The position numbers and the translations under genes are program-made. A stretch of DNA of 64,000 nucleotides from contig JAFGOM010000052.1 of assembly GCA_016926505.1 (NCBI GenBank), positions 36,361 to 100,360 on the forward strand. Reading direction: 5' to 3'. The notes under the pieces were generated by a model, which saw only the letters and a list, made by a program, of their open reading frames with translations, made no database searches and was not told where the DNA came from. This document shows, in pieces, positions 30,938 to 39,244 of this stretch (position 1 is its first letter; each line of letters begins with the position of its first letter). Origin of the DNA: Methanospirillaceae archaeon (GTDB lineage Archaea; Halobacteriota; Methanomicrobia; Methanomicrobiales; Methanospirillaceae).

Positions 30938-31462
30938 GTGAAACGGGCTTTATATATCGGGAGGTTTCAGCCGTATCATAACGGGCACCAAAGTGTTCTT
31001 TTTGATATTGCACGGGAAACCAATGAGATTGTTATCGGGATCGGCAGCGCACAGCTCAGCCATGAACCTGACAATCCCTTTACTGCAGGAGAGCGGGTTT
31101 TAATGATAACGCATGCACTTCGTGAACTACCATGCCCGTTTTATGTTATTCCGATTGAGGATATCAAAAGAAATTCATTATGGGTTGCCCATATCCGTTC
31201 GATGGCTCCACCTTTTTCCGATGTTTTCTCTGGCAATCCGCTTGTGGTCCGTCTCTTTGAAGAGGCAGGAATCCCGGTTTTCTCCCCTGCCATGTATGAA
31301 CGGGAGACCCATAGCGGAACTGAGATCCGCTCCCGAATGATTGCCGGTAAACCATGGAAGGATCTCGTTCCTCCTGACGTGTACCAGGTTATCAGGGAAC
31401 TTGACGGGGAACGGCGCGTACAGGCACTTGCGCTTGATGACGGGGCAGGATGTGGGAGATAA
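30938..31462 (+). CDS. nadM: Nicotinamide-nucleotide adenylyltransferase, archaeal NadM type
   Basis: The 174-residue enzyme joins NMN and ATP to make NAD. The nucleotidyltransferase signature is [10 protein letters not shown] at residues 8-17, and the second motif is [11 protein letters not shown] near residue 130. The length and the archaeal form of the HxGH motif fit NadM. The start is GTG at 30938, two bases after the larB stop, implying coupled translation. The C-terminus is slightly longer than usual and polar. Confidence 0.94.
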   Translation: MKRALYIGRFQPYHNGHQSVLFDIARETNEIVIGIGSAQLSHEPDNPFTAGERVLMITHALRELPCPFYVIPIEDIKRNSLWVAHIRSMAPPFSDVFSGNPLVVRLFEEAGIPVFSPAMYERETHSGTEIRSRMIAGKPWKDLVPPDVYQVIRELDGERRVQALALDDGAGCGR

Positions 31463-31508
31463 ACAAAAATGAAAGGATCCGGGTGATCAGGGAGATAATC
31501 GATGTTTC

Positions 31509-32867
31509 ATGTTTAAAAGAATAAAAGAGATATTTGGCGCCGAAAAAACACCGGAATCGGTATTTGAGTTATCACTTCATGAGATTCCTGACTGGCTTGA
31601 TACCCGGACATCAGCCTGTACATCGAAGCGCACCACTGCGATGCAGCCTGCAAAAGAGAATATCGAGAGATATATGCGGGAGATAGGGCCCGTTGTCGAT
31701 GATCTTGGATCAGAGGGACATGATGAGCCGAAGCATCCCAAGGTGAAACAGGTTATCAGGCACTCACTCCCCCTGTTTAAGAAACGCATCGGGATCCAGA
31801 TAACCCGGGAATTTGAAGGTGATGATGAAGAGGTGTACCGCCAGATAGCCGAGGTGGTTCAGGGGTGTTTTTTAGCCCTGAAAGGTCCGGGACGGTACCT
31901 GCACCAGTTGTATCCTCTCGGAATCAAGGATTTTAAAGAGATAATGGATGCCATGGGCCGTGAATTAAACGTTCTAACCAGGATTATCACGGTATCGCGG
32001 CAGCGGCTCGGGCAGATTGAGGAGGTACGGATCAGGTACCGTGAATACACCAACGCCATCGGTGAGCGAAAAGACCTCCTTGTGACCCTCTCGGGAATCG
32101 CAGAAAAGAGAAAGGAGACCGATCGGGTTTTTGCAGAGGTTACCAAAAAGGAGGAAGAACTGGTACAGTCTGATCCATATCATTGTTACGAAGAGTTACT
32201 GGCAGAAAAAGAGCAGTGCCAGGAGAATTATCTCGCTACTCTGGATCGGTTTGAATCAGCCTGCAGAACTACCGCTTCAGTCTGCAGACGGGCATCGCGA
32301 CAATATGGCGATGCCGGCAGGGGAGATTCTCAGAAAACAATCGAATTACTGGAAAATACCTGTATTCAGATTACCCGGGATTGCCATGATCTCAAAGTCC
32401 TGATTCAGAAGAGTATTGATCTCATCTTTGCCCTCATCCGGTCAGAAGAACTGATTCTTAAAAATGCCTTTGAAAAGGCCTTATTTTTAGATGATGACAC
32501 TTTTTTTGAGGGACTTTTTGGTGCCTGCACAGCAATGAAAAAAGCTTATGATGAGTACCTGCACAAGGAGGAGATCTGCAACCAGCATCCCGTTGCAGAT
32601 GCGCTTTTTTCCTTACACGAATCGATTGAGAAACAACGTGCAATAAAAGAGAAGATAATCGAGGAAGAGAAGTTTTCCCGGGAGCGTCTCTCACATATTA
32701 AGGATACCATTAAGAAAAATGAAAGCAGCCTTATCACGGCACTATCTGTGACCCTTGGGAAAGAACCTGACATGATTCGAATCCCTGGTCTTTATGATCC
32801 CAAAGACGGGTGTAGTGATACACCGACAGAGACAAAGAAAGAAGAGCCTGGGGATGAAGATCGATGA
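31509..32867 (+). CDS. Helical coiled-coil protein of unknown function
   Basis: I do not recognise this 452-residue protein. It is almost entirely helical and charged, with likely coiled coils at about residues 165-245 and 355-400 and several scattered cysteines (for example C233, C240, C253 and C260 in the middle). A Pro/Thr/Glu-rich acidic tail ends it. No membrane segment or signal peptide is seen. Its stop overlaps the start of the small gene at 32864 by four bases, so the two are a translationally coupled pair. A structural or scaffolding role is only a guess. Confidence 0.75.
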   Translation: MFKRIKEIFGAEKTPESVFELSLHEIPDWLDTRTSACTSKRTTAMQPAKENIERYMREIGPVVDDLGSEGHDEPKHPKVKQVIRHSLPLFKKRIGIQITREFEGDDEEVYRQIAEVVQGCFLALKGPGRYLHQLYPLGIKDFKEIMDAMGRELNVLTRIITVSRQRLGQIEEVRIRYREYTNAIGERKDLLVTLSGIAEKRKETDRVFAEVTKKEEELVQSDPYHCYEELLAEKEQCQENYLATLDRFESACRTTASVCRRASRQYGDAGRGDSQKTIELLENTCIQITRDCHDLKVLIQKSIDLIFALIRSEELILKNAFEKALFLDDDTFFEGLFGACTAMKKAYDEYLHKEEICNQHPVADALFSLHESIEKQRAIKEKIIEEEKFSRERLSHIKDTIKKNESSLITALSVTLGKEPDMIRIPGLYDPKDGCSDTPTETKKEEPGDEDR

Positions 32868-33115
32868 TTACTCTTCCGGTCCAAAAAGGGAGGGTTTCCT
32901 GTCCCGGAGGAAGAGATGAACCCCTTGAAAAATGTCGTTTTTGTGTTCATTCATCACGGTTTGTTATTGTTAACCGGGAGATAGAATCTCCTGCCCGGGC
33001 CTTTTGCCAGATGAGTCGCGCAACAACATCCGTTGATCTGTCCCGGGTCACCGGTGTTGTCTGCGACGATTCCAGAGGAGAAGGATACCGGAGTATCCTG
33101 AATGTTATCTCATAG
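32864..33115 (+). CDS. Small cysteine-containing protein, coupled to the coiled-coil gene
   Basis: The 83-residue product has cysteines at CPGG, KCRFCVHS, FCQM and VCDD. These could bind metal or, like some methanogen small proteins, carry a Cys-x2-Cys knuckle. I do not recognise a family. The ATGA overlap with the upstream gene supports it being translated. It ends 56 bases before the convergent RHH gene. Confidence 0.6.
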   Translation: MITLPVQKGRVSCPGGRDEPLEKCRFCVHSSRFVIVNREIESPARAFCQMSRATTSVDLSRVTGVVCDDSRGEGYRSILNVIS

Positions 33116-33170
33116 GATTGCATAATTACATAAGGGAAGAGGGGATAAAAACAGGAAGAATGGTATGGGA

Positions 33171-33512
33171 TTATCTCCAGAAATGAAACCATTTCCTGTT
33201 CTGGTAAGGTACAGGGGGACTCATCTTTTTTGTCTCTGTCTCAATGATGTGGTGAACCAGCCGTATCTCTTCATGCAATTCTATTAATCCCTGTTTTACG
33301 TCACGAATTTCTTCTTTTATCTCTTTATACTCCTCGAAAACAAACTGATTCGTAACGACGACCGGTTCCCCCTCAGACCGGCTGGTAAGACCGATGCTGA
33401 TAAGGCTGTTGATCGCCCCGTTGCGTGTAAGTCCCTCGCGATGCGCGAATTTATCGATCTGATCACGCATCTCTTTATCCATCTCAAATGATGCACGAAT
33501 TTCCTGTCTCAC
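33171..33512 (-). CDS. Ribbon-helix-helix-like regulator with C-terminal coiled coil
   Basis: The 113-residue protein begins with a CopG/MetJ-type pattern: a short strand IRASFEMD, then helices MRDQIDKFAHREG and TRNGAINSLISIGL. The rest (about residues 58-95) is a heptad-rich, Glu/Lys helix likely to dimerise. It is probably a DNA-binding repressor. No toxin partner lies beside it; the upstream cobQ gene runs in the same direction and ends 86 bases before its start, so cobQ lies downstream on the other side. Target unknown. Confidence 0.7.
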   Translation of the reverse strand: MRQEIRASFEMDKEMRDQIDKFAHREGLTRNGAINSLISIGLTSRSEGEPVVVTNQFVFEEYKEIKEEIRDVKQGLIELHEEIRLVHHIIETETKKMSPPVPYQNRKWFHFWR

Positions 33513-33597
33513 TGGTATGCCTCTGTGTAATTTGTCCTGATTAACCTGTATGCGTGAATATTAGTTACTTCTCTCATGACTCTTTTAAACATCCGGT

Positions 33598-35061
33598 TCA
33601 TGCAGGGTTCTTCTCTTCGCCGGTAATAATCCGTGTCAGGTATGGTATATCCAGGTGAGCCGTGACATGGTCGGCAAGATGTTCAAACCCGTATGTCCCT
33701 GCATCATCGGGTATCTGGTTAAATGTCATCCCCTTCTTTTCGGCAAGATAGGTGAGCAGTGCGTTGATGGCAGTGGGGTTTAAAAAAAGTCCGTGCATGT
33801 AGGTTCCAATCACGAGCCCGTCGTTACTCACCGCACCTTCTCCTGCAAAAGCCGGATGGACCTGAGTGGTATCGGTGGTTCCCATGTGGATCTCATACCC
33901 GGTCACTTCATTCATTGTTGATAAGATTGGCCCGTGTTTCTGCGGGGTACGGGTGACCTGGACCGTAGTCTTGTGATACCCGGTAAATTTCGTGGTACAT
34001 GACAGGAGTCCCAGACCTTTGTATCTCCCTTCCTTCTCCTCAACACCACTGTCAAAAATCTCCCGGCACAGCATCTGGTATCCTCCGCATATTCCAATAA
34101 CCGGCACACCCCGCGCATTAGCTGCAAGGATCTCTTTGTATGCCCTGCTTGTCAGGAGTGCCTGCATATCGCTGATGGTATTCTTTGTTCCCGGGATGAT
34201 GATGGCATCATAGGGGAGAAGAGACTCCGAGAGGTTGGTATATCTGACACGGGCATAGCGTTCGAGGAGTTCAAAGTCAGTGAAATTTGAGATATGGGGG
34301 ATTTTTATGATTGCTATCTGTATCGGGAGATCCCGTGAGATCTTATCCCCCAGTGAGAGGGAATCCTCACTTGGGATACTGAAATCAGTATAGGGGATTA
34401 CCCCTAATACCGGCAGATTGCAGATATCTTCGAGGATAGCTATCCCTTCTGTGAAGAGATCCGGATCACCCCGGAATTTGTTCACGACAAGACCGGCAAG
34501 GAGTGGCCGTACATCTGGTGGAAGGAGCATGATAGTGCCATAGGCCTGGGCAAAAACACCGCCGCGTTCAATATCGGCAACCAGGATAATAGGAACCCGG
34601 AGGTTTTGTGCAAGCCTGATATTTGCGATATCCCGATCATAGAGATTCAGTTCTGCCGCTCCCCCCGCTCCTTCAATGATAAGATGACCGTACTGTTCTC
34701 TCAGATTTCCTGCTGCAGAAAGTGCAACAGAAAGAAGTTCGTCTGTCTCCTGATAATATTCACGTGCTGCAGTATCGCGGTATGGTTTTCCCATGAGAAT
34801 AATCTGGGATTTCTGGTCTCCTTTTGGCTTGAGAAGAATGGGATTCATCCTGGCATCAGGGACTAATCCGGCACTCATTGCCTGCATGGCCTGGGCTATC
34901 CCGATCTCACTGCCCTCCTGTGTCACATATGAGTTCAGACTCATATTTTGTGATTTAAATGGAGCGCAGGAGATACCCTGACGGTAAAGAATGCGACAGA
35001 TCGCAGCAACAAGGGTACTTTTTCCGACATGAGAAGCAGTACCAAGAACCATGAGTGACAT
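33598..35061 (-). CDS. cobQ: Cobyric acid synthase (glutamine-hydrolysing)
   Basis: The 487-residue enzyme amidates four side chains of adenosylcobyrinic a,c-diamide in cobalamin synthesis. The N-terminal dethiobiotin-synthetase-like ATP site is [10 protein letters not shown] at residues 7-16. The C-terminal triad-type glutaminase has its nucleophile cysteine in [11 protein letters not shown] near residue 327 and a late histidine in YMHGLF near residue 422. Methanogens need corrinoids for methyl transfer. The gene runs leftwards and is divergent from the eIF1-like gene. A cobalamin adenosyltransferase, at 61408-61938, is the only other corrinoid gene seen. Confidence 0.96.
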   Translation of the reverse strand: MSLMVLGTASHVGKSTLVAAICRILYRQGISCAPFKSQNMSLNSYVTQEGSEIGIAQAMQAMSAGLVPDARMNPILLKPKGDQKSQIILMGKPYRDTAAREYYQETDELLSVALSAAGNLREQYGHLIIEGAGGAAELNLYDRDIANIRLAQNLRVPIILVADIERGGVFAQAYGTIMLLPPDVRPLLAGLVVNKFRGDPDLFTEGIAILEDICNLPVLGVIPYTDFSIPSEDSLSLGDKISRDLPIQIAIIKIPHISNFTDFELLERYARVRYTNLSESLLPYDAIIIPGTKNTISDMQALLTSRAYKEILAANARGVPVIGICGGYQMLCREIFDSGVEEKEGRYKGLGLLSCTTKFTGYHKTTVQVTRTPQKHGPILSTMNEVTGYEIHMGTTDTTQVHPAFAGEGAVSNDGLVIGTYMHGLFLNPTAINALLTYLAEKKGMTFNQIPDDAGTYGFEHLADHVTAHLDIPYLTRIITGEEKNPA

Positions 35062-35427
35062 TAATGCTCATATGATATGAGAGAATCAGGTATTAAATCC
35101 CTGTAACGCGATGCTGTCCCTGGTTATCGTTATCCTTCATTTGGGCATAATATTCATCAATTCCTGTTGTAACCTGTTGTGTATCAATTCTCTTTTTCCT
35201 TATTCAAACCGGCTGTAAATCCTTTCGGTTCTGCAAAACCCGGATAGGGGTAGTCAAAGAAATGGTGATGAAGAAAGGAGATGTAGAGTGATATCAGCCA
35301 TGCAGGGATGAATGAGTTATTGTGCCGCTATTGGTTTTTCTCCTGAATAAACGGTTTTAATGGGACGTGCGGTATATCTGGTGCAATTCCTGCTGGTTCC
35401 CCTAAATTTTTCGGGGTTTCAGATTTC

Positions 35428-35445
35428 CCGGTATCATGATACCGG
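35428..35445. repeat. Perfect 18-base palindrome
   Basis: CCGGTATCATGATACCGG equals its own reverse complement. It lies in the middle of the cobQ/eIF1 divergent intergenic region. It could be an operator for a dimeric regulator or a chance match; no second copy was noticed. Confidence 0.6.
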
Positions 35446-35568
35446 TGTATATCCCGGGGCAGAATACAAAAATCGGTTCTGATTTGTGTAATGAGCAATT
35501 CTTCTGCCATCCTTGCTTCTATGGCATAGGTTTGGAAGCACAGGTCTGCATTTTCTGATTAGATGCCA

Positions 35569-35579
35569 AATATTAAATA
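35569..35579 (+). promoter_or_regulatory. TATA box for the eIF1/SUI1 gene
   Basis: AATATTAAATA is centred about 28 bases upstream of the ATG at 35602. This is the spacing expected for a leaderless transcript beginning at or near the start codon, and no ribosome-binding site is seen. Confidence 0.5.
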
Positions 35580-35601
35580 ACGCGAAGAAGATGGTATAGT
35601 A

Positions 35602-35907
35602 ATGAATGGTGGTATCTGCTCCACATGTGGGCTGCCAAAAGAGTTATGTATCTGTGAAGAAGTTGCGAAAGAACAACAACGGATTAATGTCAAGATTAAC
35701 AAAAGACGGTATGGAAAAGAGGTAACCGTCATTGAAGGCCTTGATCCCACTGATATCGATCTTGATGTCCTCTCAAAGTTTATGAAGAATAAACTGGCCT
35801 GTGGGGGAACGGTTAAAGGAAATTCGATTGAGTTGCAGGGTAATCATCGGGAACGGGTCATCGCCCTTCTGGGGAGTAAGGGTTACGCGGTAGATAACAT
35901 CAGCTGA
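35602..35907 (+). CDS. Translation initiation factor eIF1/SUI1 homologue
   Basis: The 101-residue protein is the archaeal aIF1, which binds the small ribosomal subunit and helps check start-codon selection. The SUI1 core is visible in [20 protein letters not shown] and [15 protein letters not shown]. The N-terminus has C6, C9, C16 and C18 ([13 protein letters not shown]), a zinc-knuckle found in many archaeal aIF1. It is divergent from cobQ and convergent with the ArvABC-type operon. Confidence 0.95.
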   Translation: MNGGICSTCGLPKELCICEEVAKEQQRINVKINKRRYGKEVTVIEGLDPTDIDLDVLSKFMKNKLACGGTVKGNSIELQGNHRERVIALLGSKGYAVDNIS

Positions 35908-35950
35908 TTGAGTACGAAAAATCTGCCCTCTGATCCTATCAGGGTAGATT

Positions 35951-36340
35951 TTATTGTTTCTTTTTCCGCATCATTGAATGCAGGTTCAGGCGGTACTCTC
36001 CGTCAGAACCGATTTTTACGACCCTGTCCGGAGATTGTGCCATCTGCACGAGGTTGATATCATACTCACCGGGTCTGACAATGGTGATACTCTCAGGTGA
36101 ATCTCCGCTCGGAATATGAGTTTTTGTATCCGTATTACTCTCTTTTACGTTCTTTGTTTCATCAGGTCCCTTTTTTTGGGACGCTATCGGGGAGTCATTT
36201 TTTTGTGACCGTTTTTTTTGGTAGATAAACGTTGTACTCCCGCAGACACATCCTTTCAGGACCTCTTCAGACGCATCGGGATATTCTTTTCCACAACGGG
36301 AGCAGATATGAGGCATATTATCCGGTAGTAATCCAGGCAC
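35951..36340 (-). CDS. Zn-ribbon protein of the ArvC/OapC type
   Basis: The 129-residue protein begins with a zinc ribbon: HICSRCGKEYPD, then GCVCGSTTFIY, followed by a Ser/Lys/Thr-rich disordered stretch and a conserved C-terminal strand set (VRPGEYDINL and GSDGEYRLNL). It is the last gene of a three-gene set with DUF2073 and a GTPase. In Haloferax the equivalent trio, named arvABC, was recently tied to extracellular vesicle production, with the GTPase as driver. The start overlaps the end of the DUF2073 gene by 23 bases. Confidence 0.82.
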   Translation of the reverse strand: MPGLLPDNMPHICSRCGKEYPDASEEVLKGCVCGSTTFIYQKKRSQKNDSPIASQKKGPDETKNVKESNTDTKTHIPSGDSPESITIVRPGEYDINLVQMAQSPDRVVKIGSDGEYRLNLHSMMRKKKQ

Positions 36341-36695
36341 TGAGGAGATCCTTGTTCTTCTGGATCAGGGTAAGTTGATTGGCAGGACCGATAACGGTCA
36401 GCCGTGATCCTTCATCTGGTGATCCCTGATGAATAAACCGGGACAGAACGCCCCCCTGCCGCGTTCTGCCCGGGTATGTCTCTATCTCAATCCCTGAGAA
36501 CTGGTCAGGTTTTATCTGCATCATTGTCATCTCGATGAGTTCGCTCTGCTCCTGCGGGCTTAAACCTGATTCAAGGATGACAATCGTCCCTTCCCTGACC
36601 CGCTCAAGAATCAGCTGTATCTTCTCGGTTGATGGCATATTCCTCAACCGGTTTGCTGATATCAGATCAACCCTGACTCCCTGCATCAATCTCAC
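36318..36695 (-). CDS. DUF2073-family protein (ArvB/OapB type)
   Basis: The 125-residue protein matches DUF2073: MQGVRVDLISANRL at the start, EKIQLILERVREGTIVILESGLSPQEQSELIEMTM as the central helices (quoted only by its ends, EKIQLILERV and QSELIEMTM), and a C-terminal VIGPANQLTLIQKNKD. No enzyme motif is visible. Its stop and start overlap both neighbours, tying it to the GTPase upstream and the zinc ribbon downstream. Function in vesicle formation is inferred from context. Confidence 0.85.
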   Translation of the reverse strand: MRLMQGVRVDLISANRLRNMPSTEKIQLILERVREGTIVILESGLSPQEQSELIEMTMMQIKPDQFSGIEIETYPGRTRQGGVLSRFIHQGSPDEGSRLTVIGPANQLTLIQKNKDLLSAWITTG

Positions 36696-37327
36696 CGGAA
36701 AATCCGAATCATTGCATCATACAGTTCATCTATCTTCATCCCTTCAAGGCAGGAAACCGGAATGACCGGATGCTGTGGAAAGGCATTCCTGATGGTATGC
36801 GGAGCCGCGTCAGGGAGGTCAATTTTGTTTGCTGCGATGACGACAGGAAGGTTTCTGCTTTCAATGATGCCTACCATCATGATATTTACCTGGATAAAGG
36901 GATCTTCTGTGGCATCCATCATGTATACGACGCCGTCGATGTCTTCACGCAACCAATGCATGGCCTCGGCAACACCTTCGGTTGCTTCCCGTGCACGTTT
37001 TATCGCTTCTTCCTTGCAGAGTCCGAACTCCAGGAATTCATTATAGTCTACTTTTGTGGTGACACCCGGTGTATCAACGATATCGATGGTGATAGAATTT
37101 CCCGAAGAACCGGTAATTGAGATATTCTCATTTCGGAGGGCCTTCCTTGTCTCATGGGGAATATCGCTAATCTTCCCGTCATTACCTGACACTTCCTTCC
37201 AGTCGTGGGTGATCCGGTTCGCAAGGGTTGTTTTTCCTGCATTGGGAGGTCCATAAATCCCTATCCGAAGGGTTTTTTTCTGGAAAAGGCGCGACAGGAG
37301 CATTGAGAAGGTCTGACTAAAGCCCAT
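36692..37327 (-). CDS. Era-like small GTPase (ArvA/OapA type)
   Basis: The 211-residue protein has complete G motifs: Walker A GPPNAGKTT at about residues 25-33, DTPGVT (G3), and ANKIDLPD (G4). The family is conserved in Euryarchaeota and is the GTPase proposed to drive membrane vesicle formation in haloarchaea. It is first in the operon GTPase-DUF2073-Zn-ribbon, each gene overlapping the next by a few bases. The N-terminal hydrophobic-basic stretch (MGFSQTFSMLLSRLFQKK) may be a membrane-association helix. Confidence 0.9.
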   Translation of the reverse strand: MGFSQTFSMLLSRLFQKKTLRIGIYGPPNAGKTTLANRITHDWKEVSGNDGKISDIPHETRKALRNENISITGSSGNSITIDIVDTPGVTTKVDYNEFLEFGLCKEEAIKRAREATEGVAEAMHWLREDIDGVVYMMDATEDPFIQVNIMMVGIIESRNLPVVIAANKIDLPDAAPHTIRNAFPQHPVIPVSCLEGMKIDELYDAMIRIFR

Positions 37328-37522
37328 GGTGTATCCCTGGTATAAACTGGTTAGCGGGGCAGATATGTGGGTATGGTGTATGTGATTCTGTAACCCGCTG
37401 CGTATATAGTGTTTCGTTCTTGAAGTATTTGAGTGATCTTTTTTTTTTGGCGGTAATCAGGAGACCAATTCATTATTTAGGATGATGCACTATAATGGGA
37501 TCTTATAGGTCTATTACGATAC

Positions 37523-37530
37523 AGGAGGTG
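37523..37530 (+). promoter_or_regulatory. Strong ribosome-binding site that decides the first CBS gene start
   Basis: AGGAGGTG lies seven bases before the ATG at 37537. Two in-frame starts upstream (37495 and 37531) are too far or too close, so 37537 is chosen. Confidence 0.75.
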
Positions 37531-37536
37531 ATGTGT

Positions 37537-38103
37537 ATGACATATAAAAACGACTCAATGCAACTGGAAACCCATCTGCCGGTTAAAGAGGTGATGCGGT
37601 CTCATGTGAATACGATTGACGATAATGCAACGGTAGCAGAAGCCGCTCTACGGATGTGCAGCAAAGAACCCAGTGGTAGTTGTATCGTTCTTCGTGATTC
37701 GATACCGGTGGGGATAGTAACGGAACAGGATATCAACTGCAAGGTCGTTGCGAGGGATAAAAAACCAGGAAAAGTCCTTGTTAAGGAGATAATGACGACA
37801 CCTCTCATTACGTTGCATGGCGACAAGACCGTTGAGGAGGCTGCCCGTCTCATGACCCAGAAAAGAGTGAGGAGGCTGCCACTTGTGGATGACCATGGTG
37901 AAGTGATAGGTATTGTGACGGTGCGGGATATTGTTGCGGTGGCAACGACAATCAATGAACTCATGGAGAACCTCATTGAGATTAACAGAAGCGGAGAGGG
38001 AGAATTTGGTATGTGCAGCAGGTGCGGGAAGATGACCGATCAACTGCGAAACGCTGACAGTCAGCTTCTCTGCCCTGCCTGTTATGAAGAAGAGAGATTA
38101 TGA
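37537..38103 (+). CDS. Two-CBS-domain protein with C-terminal zinc ribbon
   Basis: From ATG 37537 the product has 188 residues. Two CBS domains cover about residues 10-135 (VKEVMRSHVNTIDDNATVAEAALRM first; VKEIMTTPLITLHGDKTVEEAARLM second), each with the adenosyl-binding G-I-V-T strand ends. The C-terminus has a zinc ribbon: MCSRCGKM then LLCPACYEE. CBS pairs bind AMP, ATP or SAM and act as energy sensors; archaeal CBS-Zn-ribbon proteins are common but few have known targets. It is the first of four adjacent CBS genes, separated from the next by about 230 bases. Confidence 0.9.
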   Translation: MTYKNDSMQLETHLPVKEVMRSHVNTIDDNATVAEAALRMCSKEPSGSCIVLRDSIPVGIVTEQDINCKVVARDKKPGKVLVKEIMTTPLITLHGDKTVEEAARLMTQKRVRRLPLVDDHGEVIGIVTVRDIVAVATTINELMENLIEINRSGEGEFGMCSRCGKMTDQLRNADSQLLCPACYEEERL

Positions 38104-38236
38104 GTGCAGGATTGAATATTTTATCTGCAAAACTCCCTGTCTCATTCTACAACTCGAGGGACGGACCCGGATATCCATTCGGAATTTCATGATTAAACGA
38201 TTCTTGCGATCAGGTTTTTGGTATTGCAGATAAGAT

Positions 38237-38341
38237 ATGAATCCACCCCGGACCCATGCCTTGTATAATACAGAACTTCCGATTCCGGGAGTTCCCCTGA
38301 AGTGCAGGGACTGTTCCCATAATCGCGACAGATACAAATGA
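38237..38341 (+). CDS. Possible 34-residue Cys-containing small protein coupled to the second CBS gene
   Basis: A short frame ATG 38237 to TGA 38341 encodes a product ending GVPLKCRDCSHNRDRYK. Its stop overlaps the start codon of the next CBS gene (ATGA at 38338), the classic archaeal coupling arrangement. C-x2-C suggests a small zinc knuckle like that fused to the first CBS protein. The ribosome-binding site is weak and the frame is short, so this remains tentative. Confidence 0.4.
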   Translation: MNPPRTHALYNTELPIPGVPLKCRDCSHNRDRYK

Positions 38342-39237
38342 CTGGAAAAAAACAGAAGAACAGGGATAGTGAATCCACAACTGCTGACCTGGCGGAATCC
38401 GGGTCAATTATGAAAATTGCTACCCGCAATGTAATATCCGCACCCCCTACCATGCGAATTTATGGTGCGGTCGAGACACTGGCGCACTGGGGATTCCGGC
38501 GGCTTCCCATCGTGGACCCCGGAACGCACCGGCTTAAGGGAATCCTGACGATTCCCGACCTGATTAATTTTCTCGGGGGTGGAGAGAAGTTTAATCTTAT
38601 CAATGTGAAGCATGCAGGGAACTTTCTGGCTGCAATTAACGAGAGCGTTTCAAAGATCATGCGCCAGGATGTATGCACTCTCCATCCTTCAGCCACCGTT
38701 GAGGATGCGATTACCATCATTGTCAAAAACAGAATAGGTGGTATTCCCATTGTTGACGATTCCGGAATACTGGTTGGAATTGTGACAGAACGCGATGTTT
38801 TACGGGTTCTGGCAAAACGATCATCATATCAGCCGATTCGTGATGTGATGTCGACACGACTCATTGTCGCAGGTCCTGACCAGTTGCTTTCAGAAGTAAC
38901 CCGGATATTAAATAAACATGGATTCCGGCGTCTTCCTATCATCAGTGACAACATTCTCTTTGGCATCATTACTGCCACAGATATTATGAATTATCTCGGG
39001 TCTGGAAAGGTTTTTGAGAAGCTTATAACCGGCCATGTTGACGAGGTTATCTGTATACCGGTTCGGGAACTCATGAGTACAAAAAATCTTTACTTAACAA
39101 GCCCGGACAGATCTGTTTCAGAGGTCTGCCAGGAGATGCTTGAGAAGAAGGTCGGTGCTTTCCCTGTGATTGAAGATAATCATCTCGTTGGTCTTGTAAC
39201 TGAATTCGACATGGTACAGCTCCTCTCAAAGGAGTGA
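38338..39237 (+). CDS. Four-CBS-domain protein
   Basis: The 299-residue protein is made of four CBS repeats after a short basic N-terminus. Domain starts are visible at MKIATRNVISAPPTMRIYGAVE, SKIMRQDVCTLHPSATVEDAI, RDVMSTRLIVAGPDQLL and RELMSTKNLYLTSPDRSVSEV. Each has the G-I-V-T-D type end (for example GIVTERDVLRVL). It probably forms a Bateman-module pair binding adenine nucleotides. It is followed seven bases later by another CBS gene, so three CBS proteins are likely made from one message. No effector domain is fused. Confidence 0.93.
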   Translation: MTGKKQKNRDSESTTADLAESGSIMKIATRNVISAPPTMRIYGAVETLAHWGFRRLPIVDPGTHRLKGILTIPDLINFLGGGEKFNLINVKHAGNFLAAINESVSKIMRQDVCTLHPSATVEDAITIIVKNRIGGIPIVDDSGILVGIVTERDVLRVLAKRSSYQPIRDVMSTRLIVAGPDQLLSEVTRILNKHGFRRLPIISDNILFGIITATDIMNYLGSGKVFEKLITGHVDEVICIPVRELMSTKNLYLTSPDRSVSEVCQEMLEKKVGAFPVIEDNHLVGLVTEFDMVQLLSKE

Positions 39238-39244
39238 TTTTTTT

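Larger units (their letters stand above)
35062..35601. other. Long divergent intergenic region between cobQ and the eIF1 gene
   Basis: About 540 bases without a gene I can support. A 60-codon minus-strand frame (35328-35510) is open but has no ribosome-binding site I can accept. The region holds a perfect 18-base palindrome (35428-35445) and, at its right edge, the eIF1 promoter. Confidence 0.5.

Noticed and set aside
35328..35510. 60-codon minus-strand frame in the cobQ/eIF1 gap
   Set aside because: No ribosome-binding site, family resemblance or coupling to a neighbour; kept only as a part of the intergenic region.
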